Of a DNA stretch of 39,240 bases, positions 1-10,700 are shown piece after piece; positions within the stretch are counted from its first letter, which is position 1, and every line of letters starts with the position of its first letter. A model generated the notes under the pieces. The model worked only from the letters and a program-made list of their open reading frames with translations, did no database searches and was not told the origin of the DNA. A program made the translations under genes and the position numbers. Source of the stretch: Echinococcus granulosus (taxonomy: Eukaryota > Platyhelminthes > Cestoda > Cyclophyllidea > Taeniidae); NCBI RefSeq assembly GCF_000524195.1, contig NW_020170392.1, positions 1,010,842 through 1,050,081 of the forward strand, written 5' to 3'.

Positions 1-219
1 CTACAATATATGGCCTTGACACAGTAGGTGTTGAAATAGCCTACTCGGTTGTCGCAGCCTCAGATTTGCACAGGATTCTGGCAGTCGTATGTTAGTGCAA
101 CCTCTAAATCGCTTTGCAGAGGGTCTGCATTATTATGCCGAATAATTTGTTTAACGTATGGGCTCCTCTGTGTGCGGCAACTGCCTCCCAAGCTGGGGCC
201 ATTAGCATTCATTTAGCAG

Positions 220-424
220 GCGTCCGCAGGTTTATTTGCGATGCATATGGCTTGAACTTAATAAAATCAATGTCACTTGGGCAGTCACCGCATCCTTGCT
301 CGTTCTTATCCGGGTGGAGGTGTATGATGAAACGCCTTACTTGGAAGACCTGCGTGATCAGCATGCTTTTGGGAGTCCAATGTTGATCTCTTGCGTATTA
401 TCATACCACAGTGCTAATTTTTAG
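220..424 (+). CDS. Probable 3'-terminal exon of an unidentified plus-strand gene
   Basis: An open segment follows a good acceptor (AG at 218-219) and runs to TAG at 422-424, with AATAAA at 451-456, 27 nt after the stop. That arrangement is what a last coding exon looks like. Read with one leading base, it starts RPQVYLR, has a hydrophobic stretch (about TWAVTASLLVLI) and ends in a polar tail containing VYDETPYLEDLRD, so a membrane protein C-terminus is possible. A tiny upstream exon at 120-155 (AG before it, GTATGG after it) would join in phase and add a Cys/Leu-rich stretch. I do not recognise the family. The rest of the gene would lie to the left of the window. The alternative is a chance open frame in the upstream region of the first cupin gene. 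Confidence 0.4.
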
Positions 425-450
425 GGAGAATGTTTGTATTTTTATTTCGA

Positions 451-456
451 AATAAA
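451..456 (+). promoter_or_regulatory. Poly(A) signal AATAAA after the left-edge exon
   Basis: Canonical hexamer 27 nt past the TAG at 422-424 and upstream of the first cupin start at 529. It supports reading 220-424 as a terminal exon. Confidence 0.45.
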
Positions 457-528
457 GATTATTGGAGGTGTGTCTGCTTGTGTATTTGAGTATCTGATAT
501 TCAATCTGCAATAAAATCGGTCGTCTAG

Positions 529-846
529 ATGGGTGACTTGAAAATCACTCACTGGGATGCGAATACTGACGGTGTATTCTCTGAGGGAAAGCTGAAAGAA
601 AAGCTGGAGAAGGAGGGGTTTACAGTGATACCCTACACCTTTTCCCCTGGCACGACGTTCCCCGATCACACTCACGCCGTCGATAAGAAGGACGGAATCA
701 CCGCGGGCAAGTTTTCCTTCACCATGTATGGCAAAACCGTCGTCCTCTCCGCTGGGGATACAATTTTTGTCCCCAAGAACACTGTCCACGCTGCTCATGT
801 GGTTGGAAATGAAGATGTCGGCTTTCTTGATGCCTCCAAACACTAA
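529..846 (+). CDS. Small single-domain cupin protein, intronless (paralog 1)
   Basis: A 105-aa protein in one uninterrupted exon. It folds, by motif, as a single cupin beta-barrel. Cupin motif 1 is at residues 41-60 (Gly41, His47-Thr-His49, Gly60) and motif 2 at 76-87 (Gly76-Asp77, Pro82, His87). The three His are the likely metal ligands; the usual Glu of motif 1 is Lys53. No signal peptide or membrane segment is seen, so it is probably cytosolic. The start ATG comes directly after a splice-acceptor-like TCTAG (524-528). AATAAA follows at 895-900, with a second at 965-970. It aligns without gaps to the cupin at 4817-5204 (46 of 105 residues identical by my count). Small stand-alone cupins with HxH...K are common in bacteria, so ancient transfer is possible. 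No substrate can be named. Confidence 0.85.
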   Translation: MGDLKITHWDANTDGVFSEGKLKEKLEKEGFTVIPYTFSPGTTFPDHTHAVDKKDGITAGKFSFTMYGKTVVLSAGDTIFVPKNTVHAAHVVGNEDVGFLDASKH

Positions 847-894
847 TTCGAACTTTGATTCCCCAAACTTTGTCATCTTGTAGCTCATAGTGAA

Positions 895-900
895 AATAAA
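895..900 (+). promoter_or_regulatory. Poly(A) signal AATAAA of cupin paralog 1
   Basis: Canonical hexamer 49 nt after the stop codon (844-846). Another AATAAA at 965-970 could give a longer 3' end. Confidence 0.65.
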
Positions 901-906
901 TCAATG

Positions 907-3178
907 GTATTCATTTAATGTTACCCTGGCCTTTGTTTTGATCTTTCGATACTTTTTGAAGTAGAATAAAGTGGGAGTATCCGACTAAACTTTGTTTCTG
1001 ATTTCCTTTGCTACATACGACTCATTCAGGAGTTCGGAGTGCTTGTGATCATCCTTCTTACAAGGCACAAGCGTTAAGGTCTCGGTTCTAGGGTGTTCTG
1101 GGTTCTCGTGACTTTTTTTGATCAGAAAAGCTAAGTGTTTTTTGGACTCGGGTATTAATCGTAAGCCGCTCAGAGTACAGGCATAACCTTTGGACGAACA
1201 GTACTTGTGCCTTGCAACGCATGCTTATAAACAATCACACGCGGTTTACAAATCTGTGGATAGCTGCAATAGGTCGTTACAGCCAGCTTGACCGAACACC
1301 GTAAGAAACTTTTTGGTCGTCTAGTACCCTTGAGCTTTCCATTGAAATAGGATGCTAAAATGACATTTCATGAAGGAATAAAGTGCACTTAGAATTGTTG
1401 TGTACCAGGGGCTTGTTCGAGTTCTAAGGTTATACGCCAAACAGAGTGGAGCACTCTGTTCAAAACCTCCTCTTCCATCAACAACAGCAAATTTTCTGAC
1501 GTTCGGTACAGTCAACAATAATGCCAAGGCGTAATCGGATAGAGCCACAGCAGGTAGCGAGACTGCAAGGCTCATAGACCTCTTTACGCACTAATACGAA
1601 TAAGAAAACGCGAAAAGAGCAAGTGGCTAGTAAGTAATGGGAGGCCTGCAACCCCGAAACAACATTCCCATTTGAGTTTTTTTGGGAGTTTCCGTTGGTT
1701 ACTAATCTTCGAACATTTCAGAGAGTCGTGCTCTTGCTCATTCTTTCCTGATTTGCCCATTTTCAAGCAGTGACGTACTCTAGAGTGTGTTAATAATCAC
1801 TCGAGGGTCACGGTCGATCCGCTGCTACAGGCACGAGTAACCGATTTCACCGACACACAGATCCACTCTCAGGCCGTCACGGCTCCTCTGCCACTGGACT
1901 CGTACGTACTGACCTCACTCACTCGACTGAATTATTATCCGTTGGTTAGCTGGTGGGACGGCCGGTGGGATCCAAGCCACTTACGCATGCAAGCATCAGT
2001 TTATAACAGTTGGCGGCTTGGTTGTAACAGTAAATATGGTGAGCATATAAATACCTTGACTTGATGAAAATGTGGATTCCATTCAATTGTATATGCCTTC
2101 AGGGTAGACGTAAGTGTATCAGCGGTCATCTCTTTGGCTTTGTCAACCCCCTCATTTGTTAAATCGTAACAACAACATCGCAGCTGCAGTGGTCATCCCC
2201 AATAAAACAGTTGTGAGTAATAAACTAAAGCTGGGTACGTAATTTCAATAAATCTGATATACGTGATGCGAATAGCTTACGAATTCCCTTGCATAGTAAA
2301 CTTAACTGTGGAGATTTATCAAGAATGAGGGTTAAGGGTCGAAAGAGGATATGCTTTCTGCAAAAAAGTCGGCCTACAAGCGAAAATTGGATTGCTATAA
2401 AATGTGATGCATGATGAAGCTTTAGATCAGTGTTTTATCCTTTTCCTACTTCCTGTTGTTCATCTGCTCTGAAGAATTTTTGCCGAAGTATCCACTGCTG
2501 ATGTTTTGATGCATGACTCACAGAAAAATCCTTACAGGGACCTTTGTATTCCATGAAGATCAACATGGAGATATGCAAATCTCTTTCGACAGGTTACTCG
2601 GCGATTGACGTGTCACGGACAAATTTTTCTCATGCTTATCTGCGTAAGGGGTGAGACGATTCGTTGTTAGCTGCATCACCTGAGAAAGCGCAACCAGACA
2701 ACCTGATCTTATCCAAACGATTACCATGCATTGACACATACCTCTCCACTAGCTTTCCCCAACTTATCTCATTCACAGTATAAAAAAGCACCACGCCTTC
2801 TAGTGATAGATGGTAGAGAGGCTAACTTATGATGAGTCGGGGCCTTGCATTTCAACATTCGTTAGGCGAATGGATAAAAAATGAATGCTCTGAACAATCT
2901 ACTTATTACTCGACTAACACTCCTCCTGAGACATGCACCATTTCATGCCTACAAGGCTGCGTTCTTTATGTGTGTGTCCATCAACTACAGATGGAACTTA
3001 TCAATATGTGCTGCTTCCTGAGGACTCAGCACATATGAGTGGGATTTATTTATTCCATGCAATATAACATGAAAATGAGTAAGAAGATTGTTCTTGGGAA
3101 ATAGCTGAGTCTAATCAAACAGTCGATTGAAAGATAAGGACTTCATCAACAGCTTACAGTAGAAAGAATAGTTCAATA
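907..3178. other. Intergenic region downstream of cupin paralog 1
   Basis: No convincing exon on either strand. A GC-richer stretch at about 1800-1990 stands out from the AT-rich flanks and may be an old mobile-element fragment, but I found no second copy of it in the window. Short open frames here (for example 2829-3038) have biased, Cys-rich translations and no splice or domain support. Confidence 0.5.
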
Positions 3179-3360
3179 CGATGGCTGTTTAACCCTCAAT
3201 TTTGGTGAATAGCCACTTTTGACGTTGCAATTGTTACGCCGGGTGGGCTGGCCTTTGGACAAGGCCAGTAGCCCTAACGCCTTCTGTATGCCGAATATAC
3301 ATATTCCATCCAAGTTTTATGTATTCTTCTGTCTTCAGAGACGTGTCGGGACGCCACAAT
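3179..3360 (+). repeat. Dispersed ~170-bp repeat, copy A
   Basis: Shares ordered blocks with three other places in the window: an ATGGxTGTxTAAC and TTTTGGTGAA start, AGTAGCCC plus CCTTCTGTATG in the middle, and a GTCxCGGGACGCCACA end. The block order and spacing match copies B and C on the same strand and copy D on the other. No open reading frame is shared. It is most likely a SINE or a miniature retroelement remnant. Confidence 0.7.
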
Positions 3361-4084
3361 GATGGCAGCTGTGAGCGAACCCTACCGTAAGGGACATCTA
3401 TTCTGATTCCCACTGCCGGATGATGAACCTTAGCTAAGCGAAAGTAGTACATATGCCATGGATGGAAGAATCGGTGATGACCCCAAATGAAAGGACTAAA
3501 ATTGACGCCTACCCTCGGCAATTACCCCAGCTCCGTGTTCTGCAGGAAGACCATTAACAAATGAAGCAACACTGGCCGTGAATTATCTGGAATAGTTTCG
3601 TTACAGAGTTTTCCACCGTACCTACATAAAGCTCTTGACAAAGTGAACTAGCGATACCTCCTCCACTTTTCTACTAGCTGCATAGGGCTCCAATAGATAT
3701 GGATGGGCAGATCCGGAGTGAGATTAGCGTAGGAAAGAGGAATAGATGCTGAACTCTTTCCTCACCGACCTGTGTTAAATTCCTTCCCCCCACACACAAA
3801 TCTGCTTTGAGGCCAGAATTCCTACTTCTATCCATGAACATGCATGATGGCCAGCGAAATCCTCTGTCCTTGAATCAAGTCCTCAAACGGGACGAAACTC
3901 AGATATAGTTGAACTGCCAACAGGGAGCAGTGGTGTTGCGGGCAAGTATCGCCTTAGTTGCATAAAAATTTGATGACTGGGTGTTTCCTTGCAGTACCGA
4001 CTGCGTTGTGATGGCTGGCACAGGACGTTAACCAGGGGGAATTACCAAGGACAAGGCTCAAAAGAGGAGAGAAGCTACATAATG

Positions 4085-4267
4085 AGATGGTTGTATAACT
4101 CTCAGTTTTGGTGAAGAGCCACTATTGACTTGGCCTTTGTGCCACCCAAAGTAGACTAGCCTACGGCCCATGTCAGTAGCCCCAATACCTTCTGTATGTC
4201 AGATACATATTTTGCCTCAGTATTATGCCTTCATTCATCCTCGAAGGAGTCTCGGAACGCAGTAACA
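4085..4267 (+). repeat. Dispersed ~170-bp repeat, copy B
   Basis: Same blocks in the same order as copy A: TAACTCTCAGTTTTGGTGAA near the start, AGTAGCCCCAA and ACCTTCTGTATG in the middle, and GGAGTCTCGGAACGC at the end. It lies 0.9 kb from copy A in the same orientation, in the upstream region of the second cupin gene. Confidence 0.7.
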
Positions 4268-4816
4268 GGGCACGGAGCGTACGGCGAAATGGACTAGTAT
4301 GACGACTTAATGCGGCTCTTCTGGATAGACGAGAGCCACCGCCAAAACATCAGCTTAATTCCTGCCTTCTGCACTCTTGAATTTTACATGTCTCTTGGTG
4401 ACAACTTACACCTAGTCTTGATAGTGGTGGTACTAGGCGTTTGCATGCGAACCAGCATCGGCATTCAGAAAAGAAGTTAATTTTCACGCCCCGGCAGGAC
4501 GCATATCTCTAAAGTAAATTTTTAAAACAAAGTTTATTGATAATTTAGCGCGATTAGTTGTGATTGCATTTTTTACAAACACGGTTGTTTTAGTGTATCA
4601 GTCTCAGGGTTACGTCTTTGTCAAGCGGAGGTCCGCTCTCTGCACTGGTTGGTCAGTCCTTACGTGTTCTGGTAGGCATTGCTATGGCTTGCCTTCGTTA
4701 ATCGATACCGTAAATAACGCACTGAACCCCAGTTTTGCTTCTGGAATTTCCCCGGTCCTATTGATGCCTATTTGCGGGATCTGTATTTTTCTCTGTTGGG
4801 TATTTTAGAGCGTATA

Positions 4817-5204
4817 ATGCCGGAATTCGTCGTTCACCATTGGGATGAAGCCGAGGATGGCGTTTTATCGAGGGCAACTATGAAGGAGAAACTTCGAAAG
4901 ATGGTGCGTTTTTGCTTATTCGAATAACCGTTGCTAATATAAGTCGAAGTAATGTGCTTGTTTTAATCTACAGGGCTATTCTGCTACTCCATATACCTTC
5001 AGCGCTGGGAATGTTTTCGGAACACACACTCATGATGCCGAAAAAATGGATGTCGTTGTCGACGGAGAACTTGAGTTTTGTATGTACGGCAAATCGATAA
5101 TCTTGAAGTCAGGCGATGCTCTGGAAATTCCCAAAGGCGAACCTCACTCGGCAAAGGTTCTTGGCAATAAGAAGCTCGAATTCTTTGATGCCACAAAGAT
5201 GTAA
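4817..5204 (+). CDS. Small single-domain cupin protein, two exons (paralog 2)
   Basis: Exons 4817-4903 and 4974-5204 are joined across a 70-nt phase-0 intron (GTGCGT ... CTACAG) and give 105 aa, the same length as the intronless paralog at 529-846. The junction falls after Met29, just before the GYSATPYTFS strand. Motif 1 has Gly41, His47-Thr-His49, Lys53 and Gly60; motif 2 has Gly76-Asp77, Pro82 and His87. The metal-binding set is therefore conserved, and Lys again stands where many cupins have Glu. No targeting signal is seen. An acceptor-like TATTTTAG at 4801-4808 lies 8 nt before the ATG. No AATAAA lies close behind the stop; CATAAA follows shortly after it. The substrate is unknown. Confidence 0.87.
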
Positions 5205-6747
5205 AAGGAATAACGTGCATAAAGTTTGAACTTTGCTTGCATTTGCGCATTGTTTTTGTGAGGCTTCAATCGCAAGGCTGGTAGTGATATACTTGCGTCA
5301 ATCATGGGCTTGTTCCGCGGCACAAACTTATTTCCGAAGTGGTGTTTTGTGTTTGACAGATTTAAGATAGTTAGTGGTGCCTCTTGTAATCGCATGGGTA
5401 TCTAGATGTGTGCTTCAAGTCTCCTGGAGTTGTTATCCTGACAAACTGGCGCCTTTCGATCGGTTTTCTGTCAGCTGGGTGGGAATTGGTAGCTCTGCTG
5501 GATTACCCAAACGCTTTGCTTTCAGACGTAATGTCTCTTTCCGCCAGATAGTTTGGTTTCATGGAAATTTATCAGTACTTCTATTTTTTTTCAACGTTGC
5601 TTATTTCCCATTTGAGGTTCTGCGTTCTCAATAACTTTGGTTCTCCGCTTCCTTTTTTGTGAATGTGATACTTTGGCTGGTCTTCGTTTTGACAGTATTA
5701 CTAGCCTTCCCCACTCGAAAAACGATGTTTATTCCATTTTTCATTTATGGATGGCTACATTTGATTCGATTAATTACTTGAAGTGTGACGGTTGACGTCA
5801 CTGTGATTTGCCAAAGTTGTGACGGCAAATAAACGTGCGTGGAGGCGTGTCTACGCTACCTTACATGGCAGTATTGAAGGCGATTTCTTGTGAATGCACG
5901 GGCTGAATGAGGGTAAGGGCATGCCATTCTCGATTATGGTGGCGTGACGGAAGTGTGAAACACATTTGAGCGCATGTTAAGTCATTGCTTTACAATGCTT
6001 ATGTGGCTGCAGATCAGGATGAACTAAGAGCCGCATTTCCCAGTTCTGTGTAATTCCACTCATTTTCAACACATTCCAATCGGTTTTCTTCAAACTCCTT
6101 CAATTGGTACGCGCCCGTGTGCACGTCGTCCTTTAACAGGTAGAACTTCCCACAAAATCGACTGCTACTGGCTTTGCTCAGACTAGTCATATAGAATCAT
6201 ACTCTGCTACACCTTTAAAAGGTTTGTAACCATCGAAATTTTTGTTTTTTTGAAAGAAATGGGCCCTAATTTCTGGTCCAGATGACACGTCCCTGGGTTT
6301 ACACTTGACAATAGTATCAGCCATTGGTCTTCTCCACACAATTTGCTATCTCACCGTCGCATCACTATGTAAACAGTCGGCGTTTCAGTGCTGCACCTTT
6401 TAACACCGCGATTCCTTATTATTTACTGGAATCCCAACTCTGTTGATTCTCTTCAGGCATAAGTCACCAGACAGTCGGCAGCACACAACCACCACCCTGA
6501 CTTGTGCTAGACCAAGTCTGTGCTCCTTTGACAAACGCATCCATGGCAAAGCTCATTAAATTTATCTACTTTGGATGACATTGGACTTGCAAACAGTTAA
6601 TAATGTAGCATTAAAACTGGAGAATAAGTCGCTCAGATAAGTAAAGCGAATTTCCCCTTCTGCCCCTATGTGATTTCCGATTATGAGGAGCGGTGAGAGA
6701 AAAAAAACGCCGATTTTTACACTACTTAGACTTTAAACACAGGTATA

Positions 6748-6773
6748 AAATTGCACCAAATGAGGTGCAATTT
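6748..6773. repeat. Perfect 10-bp inverted repeat (hairpin)
   Basis: AAATTGCACC (6748-6757) and GGTGCAATTT (6764-6773) are exact reverse complements around a 6-nt loop. The sequence has no T-tract or gene directly beside it that would assign it a role. Confidence 0.7.
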
Positions 6774-7439
6774 CACTTTAGGCTATGAGCATCTTCGTCC
6801 AATGCAATAGGAGTGATTAAATTCGTCTTTTAAAAGTGTTAATTAGTGTAATTTCAAGTGACGCAAACCGGGAGCGGCAAACATCGGGCCTATTCAAGCA
6901 TTTCAGAACACGCGCTTCCAACCGCTTTTGATACAAACTGCGTAATGCGCGAAGAAGCACTAGCATGAAACTATAACAACGTCCAAATCGTAAAAGAGCT
7001 GGTGCAATAAGGGATTTGGTTTCAAAATATTTCCGACTCAAATAGTCTTCGGATTCGTAGTTGAAGATTCAAAGCCTTATTAGGGAGGGAATGTTGAAGA
7101 GTTACGAGAAGGTGAAATGCACTCCATCACCACGATGATCTAATCAGTTCATCCGATTTTCAACCATCAAGTTAAGTCAGTAGTGTTATTTGTATACTTT
7201 GTGTCACATATGGGTGGATCAGAAGGGGGATAAGAGCAAAGACATGGCATTTTTGTTGTTTTATACAATAAAGTGCCTAACCACGCCTTGCAGGCATTCA
7301 TCAACTAAAACTGCTAATGCAAATGCACAAAGTCCAGCACACAATTTATGAGGGCTCAAATCACCGTTCCAAGTGAAGATTTGCAGCCAACTTAGAAATC
7401 ACCACCATCGCCAGAATTATTAGCATTTTTTACACCACA

Positions 7440-7640
7440 ACTAGAAAACTGCCTCACTGGCGTAGCGGCAGACGCAGGCTGCTCTATTGACCTTTCGCCA
7501 GCGAGGGCACGCACCCGCGCCTTCCCTTGGCCATGGATTGGTAGACAAGCAGACGGGGCGACAGGGTGACACGGTACAACACGTACGCGCCTCCGCACTC
7601 ACGTGCGCACAGTGCGCCTCTGCCATTGGTCTAGCTCTCA
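7440..7640. other. GC/CpG-rich islet
   Basis: Markedly GC-richer than both flanks, with many CG dinucleotides, an E-box CACGTG (7600-7605) and CCATTGG (7622-7628). It lies about 100 bp beyond the 3' end of the coiled-coil gene. It could be an unmethylated promoter patch or a GC-rich repeat. No exon starts from it that I can follow. Confidence 0.35.
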
Positions 7641-7743
7641 CCTTGAGGAAAAGAGATTATAGAGTGGGATCTTGGACGGACAGAAAGGCACATTCAGGGT
7701 AGTGAAATTGTCAGGGATTGGAGGAGAGGGGTGGGGAGGGACC

Positions 7744-7749
7744 TTTATT
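7744..7749 (-). promoter_or_regulatory. Poly(A) signal AATAAA overlapping the stop codon of the coiled-coil gene
   Basis: On the minus strand the last codons read GTG GAA TAA AGG, so the AATAAA hexamer contains the TAA stop (7745-7747). I see no other AATAAA on the minus strand in the following 450 nt. Confidence 0.5.
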
Positions 7750-10700
7750 CCACAGGTACGCATGGCTGAAAGTCGGGGACGATCTGGAGAACTTTGAGAC
7801 GAAGATTGGCCAGGCGTCTCTCACGTTCTCTATCGGCCTTCGAAATTGACACATATTGAAGCATTTGCAAGAAGCATCTATGTTGGATGGTTCTGAAAGC
7901 AATGAACATGCAAAGGTGCGACAAAGGGACCCTTCACTGGCATTTTGACAGCTAAAAAGGCGTCCAAGAAGCAGAATATCACGATATTCAAGGAAAGTAG
8001 CCAGCATAAGGGGGTGAGAATGCCTTACTCATGTTAAGGTCAAAATTGTCCTTATTTTAGAGGCATGTTTAAATTACCCCATTTTCATGACCTTGCCTAG
8101 GAGCATTCACCGTAAGTGACACGCAAATCGCACAACGATTTTGTGGTGGATTTCAAAGACGAGGAAGATATTTGAATAACCTTTGGAAAATAGCTTCAAG
8201 CTGCTGTACCTTGTTGGACTACTCCGAGTGGGCTTTTCTGTTCAAATTTTAACCACGCAAATAAACTGAAGGGAGGTGGCCACTTAAAGAAACATTTGTT
8301 GCCTATAATCATTTCACAAGTAGGAGGAATTGATGAATTTCAGTTGCTATAAGGGTTTTTATAGCGAATGAAGTCGTGAATACGCGACTAAGCTATTGTT
8401 TATGAGCTTTAACGAGCGCTCTTCTATCGAAACGCCTTGTAATTATGGCAGCACCATGTGTCTAGTTCTGATAAATAAAGCCATTTTTTACCACAAATAT
8501 GACGATCACGGATTGGATACGGAGCAGGTTTAGACACAACTCAAAATGGTTTATAGCATTTTGATTATTCCAGTGGTACATCCTTGTTAGACGAAATAGC
8601 TGAATTCAGCTGTGACAGGAACAGCTCGTGAATGACCAAATTGTAGTGCTCCAATGCATTTATACATGCACGTTCTGGGAGTATTCACTACTAGAGACCG
8701 CATTTCATTTTCCCCATGAATGCAACGTATCAGAGCGACTGTTAGATATTATTGCAACGGGTCATTTTTGTGTTTAACTCTTAGTTTTGGCAACGATTCA
8801 CTTAGGACTCCGGAGTTGTACCTTTGCCCGTAGCCTCCAAGACCTTCTGTATGCTGACTACACATTCTGCCAGGGCATCATGTCTCCTTTTGCCTTCAGG
8901 GAAGTCTCGGGGCGCCACATTATTTGTAAGTTTATTGGAGAATACCTATTTCTATGATATACACTTCACTAAGACTTCTTGATTCAGGTTTATGACCATT
9001 TAAGGAAGGTATCGATGAAGTTCGCATTTATTTGTTACTAAGTGGTATCGACTTTGGCATACAACCCAATCAAGTTATACATTTCCAGTTTTGGTGCAAG
9101 AAACAGAATCGTGAATATTAACACATGCTGCAACAGCTCTTCTACTTTCCTTACCGATACTTGGTGAGATTCACGATTATTGGCATTTGGAAACAGTGTT
9201 TATTGTCAAGAAAAACGGTAATGGAGAGGCCAGCTCACCTTGAAAAGTGATTGACAGCCATTTTACTTTTCACCGAATTTTCCTCCTCCACCTGCTTGTA
9301 ATGGACGATCCAATTTTGCATGTACTTCTTGAGCAGACTTTGGTCGTAGAAATTTGAGGCATTCAGCATAGCGAGTTGACGCAGTTTTACAGCCTAAAAA
9401 TAATTTTTGAAAGGACAACCAAGCCATCAACCCCCTTGTCCAGCTTCAAATTTGTAGTCAAGGTTAATGGATACCCTTGAAAAAATGCAGGGTAGAAAAA
9501 ACGGCCACGAGGCCTGTCTTCAGAATAATGTTACGCACAATGTGAGAGCATAAATAAGATGCAGGCAGTTATTTTCAAGCCACGTAGATGCCACTTAAGT
9601 GTGGAGAAAACAGAAAAAAGATAATTGGAGCGTTCAGAAGGCCAAAGGCTTGCCCACCAGTTCATCGGGCGCCAACAGAAGCTAGAAAAAATTCGCGACG
9701 GTATTTATTTCTACTATTATTATCATTGTAAGAAAGTTTTAAGAGGCGACAATCAATCACTGAGTGCCATGCGAAAGCCCCGAATACGAAACATTTGCGT
9801 TTATGCAAATCATTCAATGCGGAAAATTGGAGCCAGATGTTGCTAGTAGGGTTACGATCTGACGCTGTTAACCTTCGGCACACTTTGGTAGTTTAAATCC
9901 TAGAAAAAAAGACAGCATAATCGACTTGAAATCGAAAACTACACGCTTTTCCACACTTAACTTGATAATATAGGGGGAATAGGGAGGGTAGTTCTTGAAA
10001 TGTTTATGAAAACAGACCAAAAGCCGCTTCCTTCTAACTCAGAAAGCAGTTTCCACCGCATCGTTATAATTTAAATTGGGTGAGATGTTAATTTTCTAAT
10101 TAAAAGTGGCTTTTTCAAAAAAGAAAGCTTCTTGGGACAAAAAGTGTAATGATAATGCAAAGAAAGTAGGTTGTCCTTGAGACAACAAATTAGAATACAT
10201 TGATGGAATCGTTTCTCAAAAGTTGGATAGTGAAGGCGTACCTGCATGAAGTTTGAAAGCACCTTTCTGCTAAGCATTCTGAAGTAGCTGGCGCTCGCAA
10301 TCGCATGCTTTCGGGTGGAATTCCACCGAGTCACTTTCAGCCACGCTTGAAATGGCGCTCTACAACAGCATTCAACAAACGCTTTCTAGTAATATAACAA
10401 CCATGCACTTAAAACTTTTCCAAAAATTTGTAGAAAAAATGTGCAATAAGAGCAGTAAAGACTATCAATTATGAATAGAAGGATGAATGGACACTCGGGT
10501 ACGCGAAAATTCGCCCGGATACGTTCCACGTTTCTCTTTGGATAAGTGTCGTTCTGTCGATGCCATTAATTCTTCCAATCGTCACAACAAAATAACTTCC
10601 ACTTCATCAAGGGTAAATGTACGATTTACGCGACAGGATTGCATGCAGTGAATGCAATTAAGAATTGAGGTGTATGTTTTGCATGCCGGGATGATTGGAC

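Larger units (their letters stand above)
5205..7744. other. Intergenic region between cupin paralog 2 and the coiled-coil gene
   Basis: No coding exon that I can support. It contains a perfect 10-bp hairpin (6748-6773) and a CpG-rich islet at about 7440-7640 with a CACGTG E-box (7600-7605). The rest is AT-rich and unremarkable. Confidence 0.5.

Noticed and set aside
1800..1990. GC-rich stretch suspected to be a mobile-element end
   Set aside because: No second copy, inverted repeat or coding remnant found in the window.
4560..4808. 82-codon open frame ending 8 nt before the cupin 2 start
   Set aside because: No domain, odd composition, and its end coincides with a splice-acceptor-like TATTTTAG. 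It is more likely the 5' UTR intron or promoter of cupin 2.
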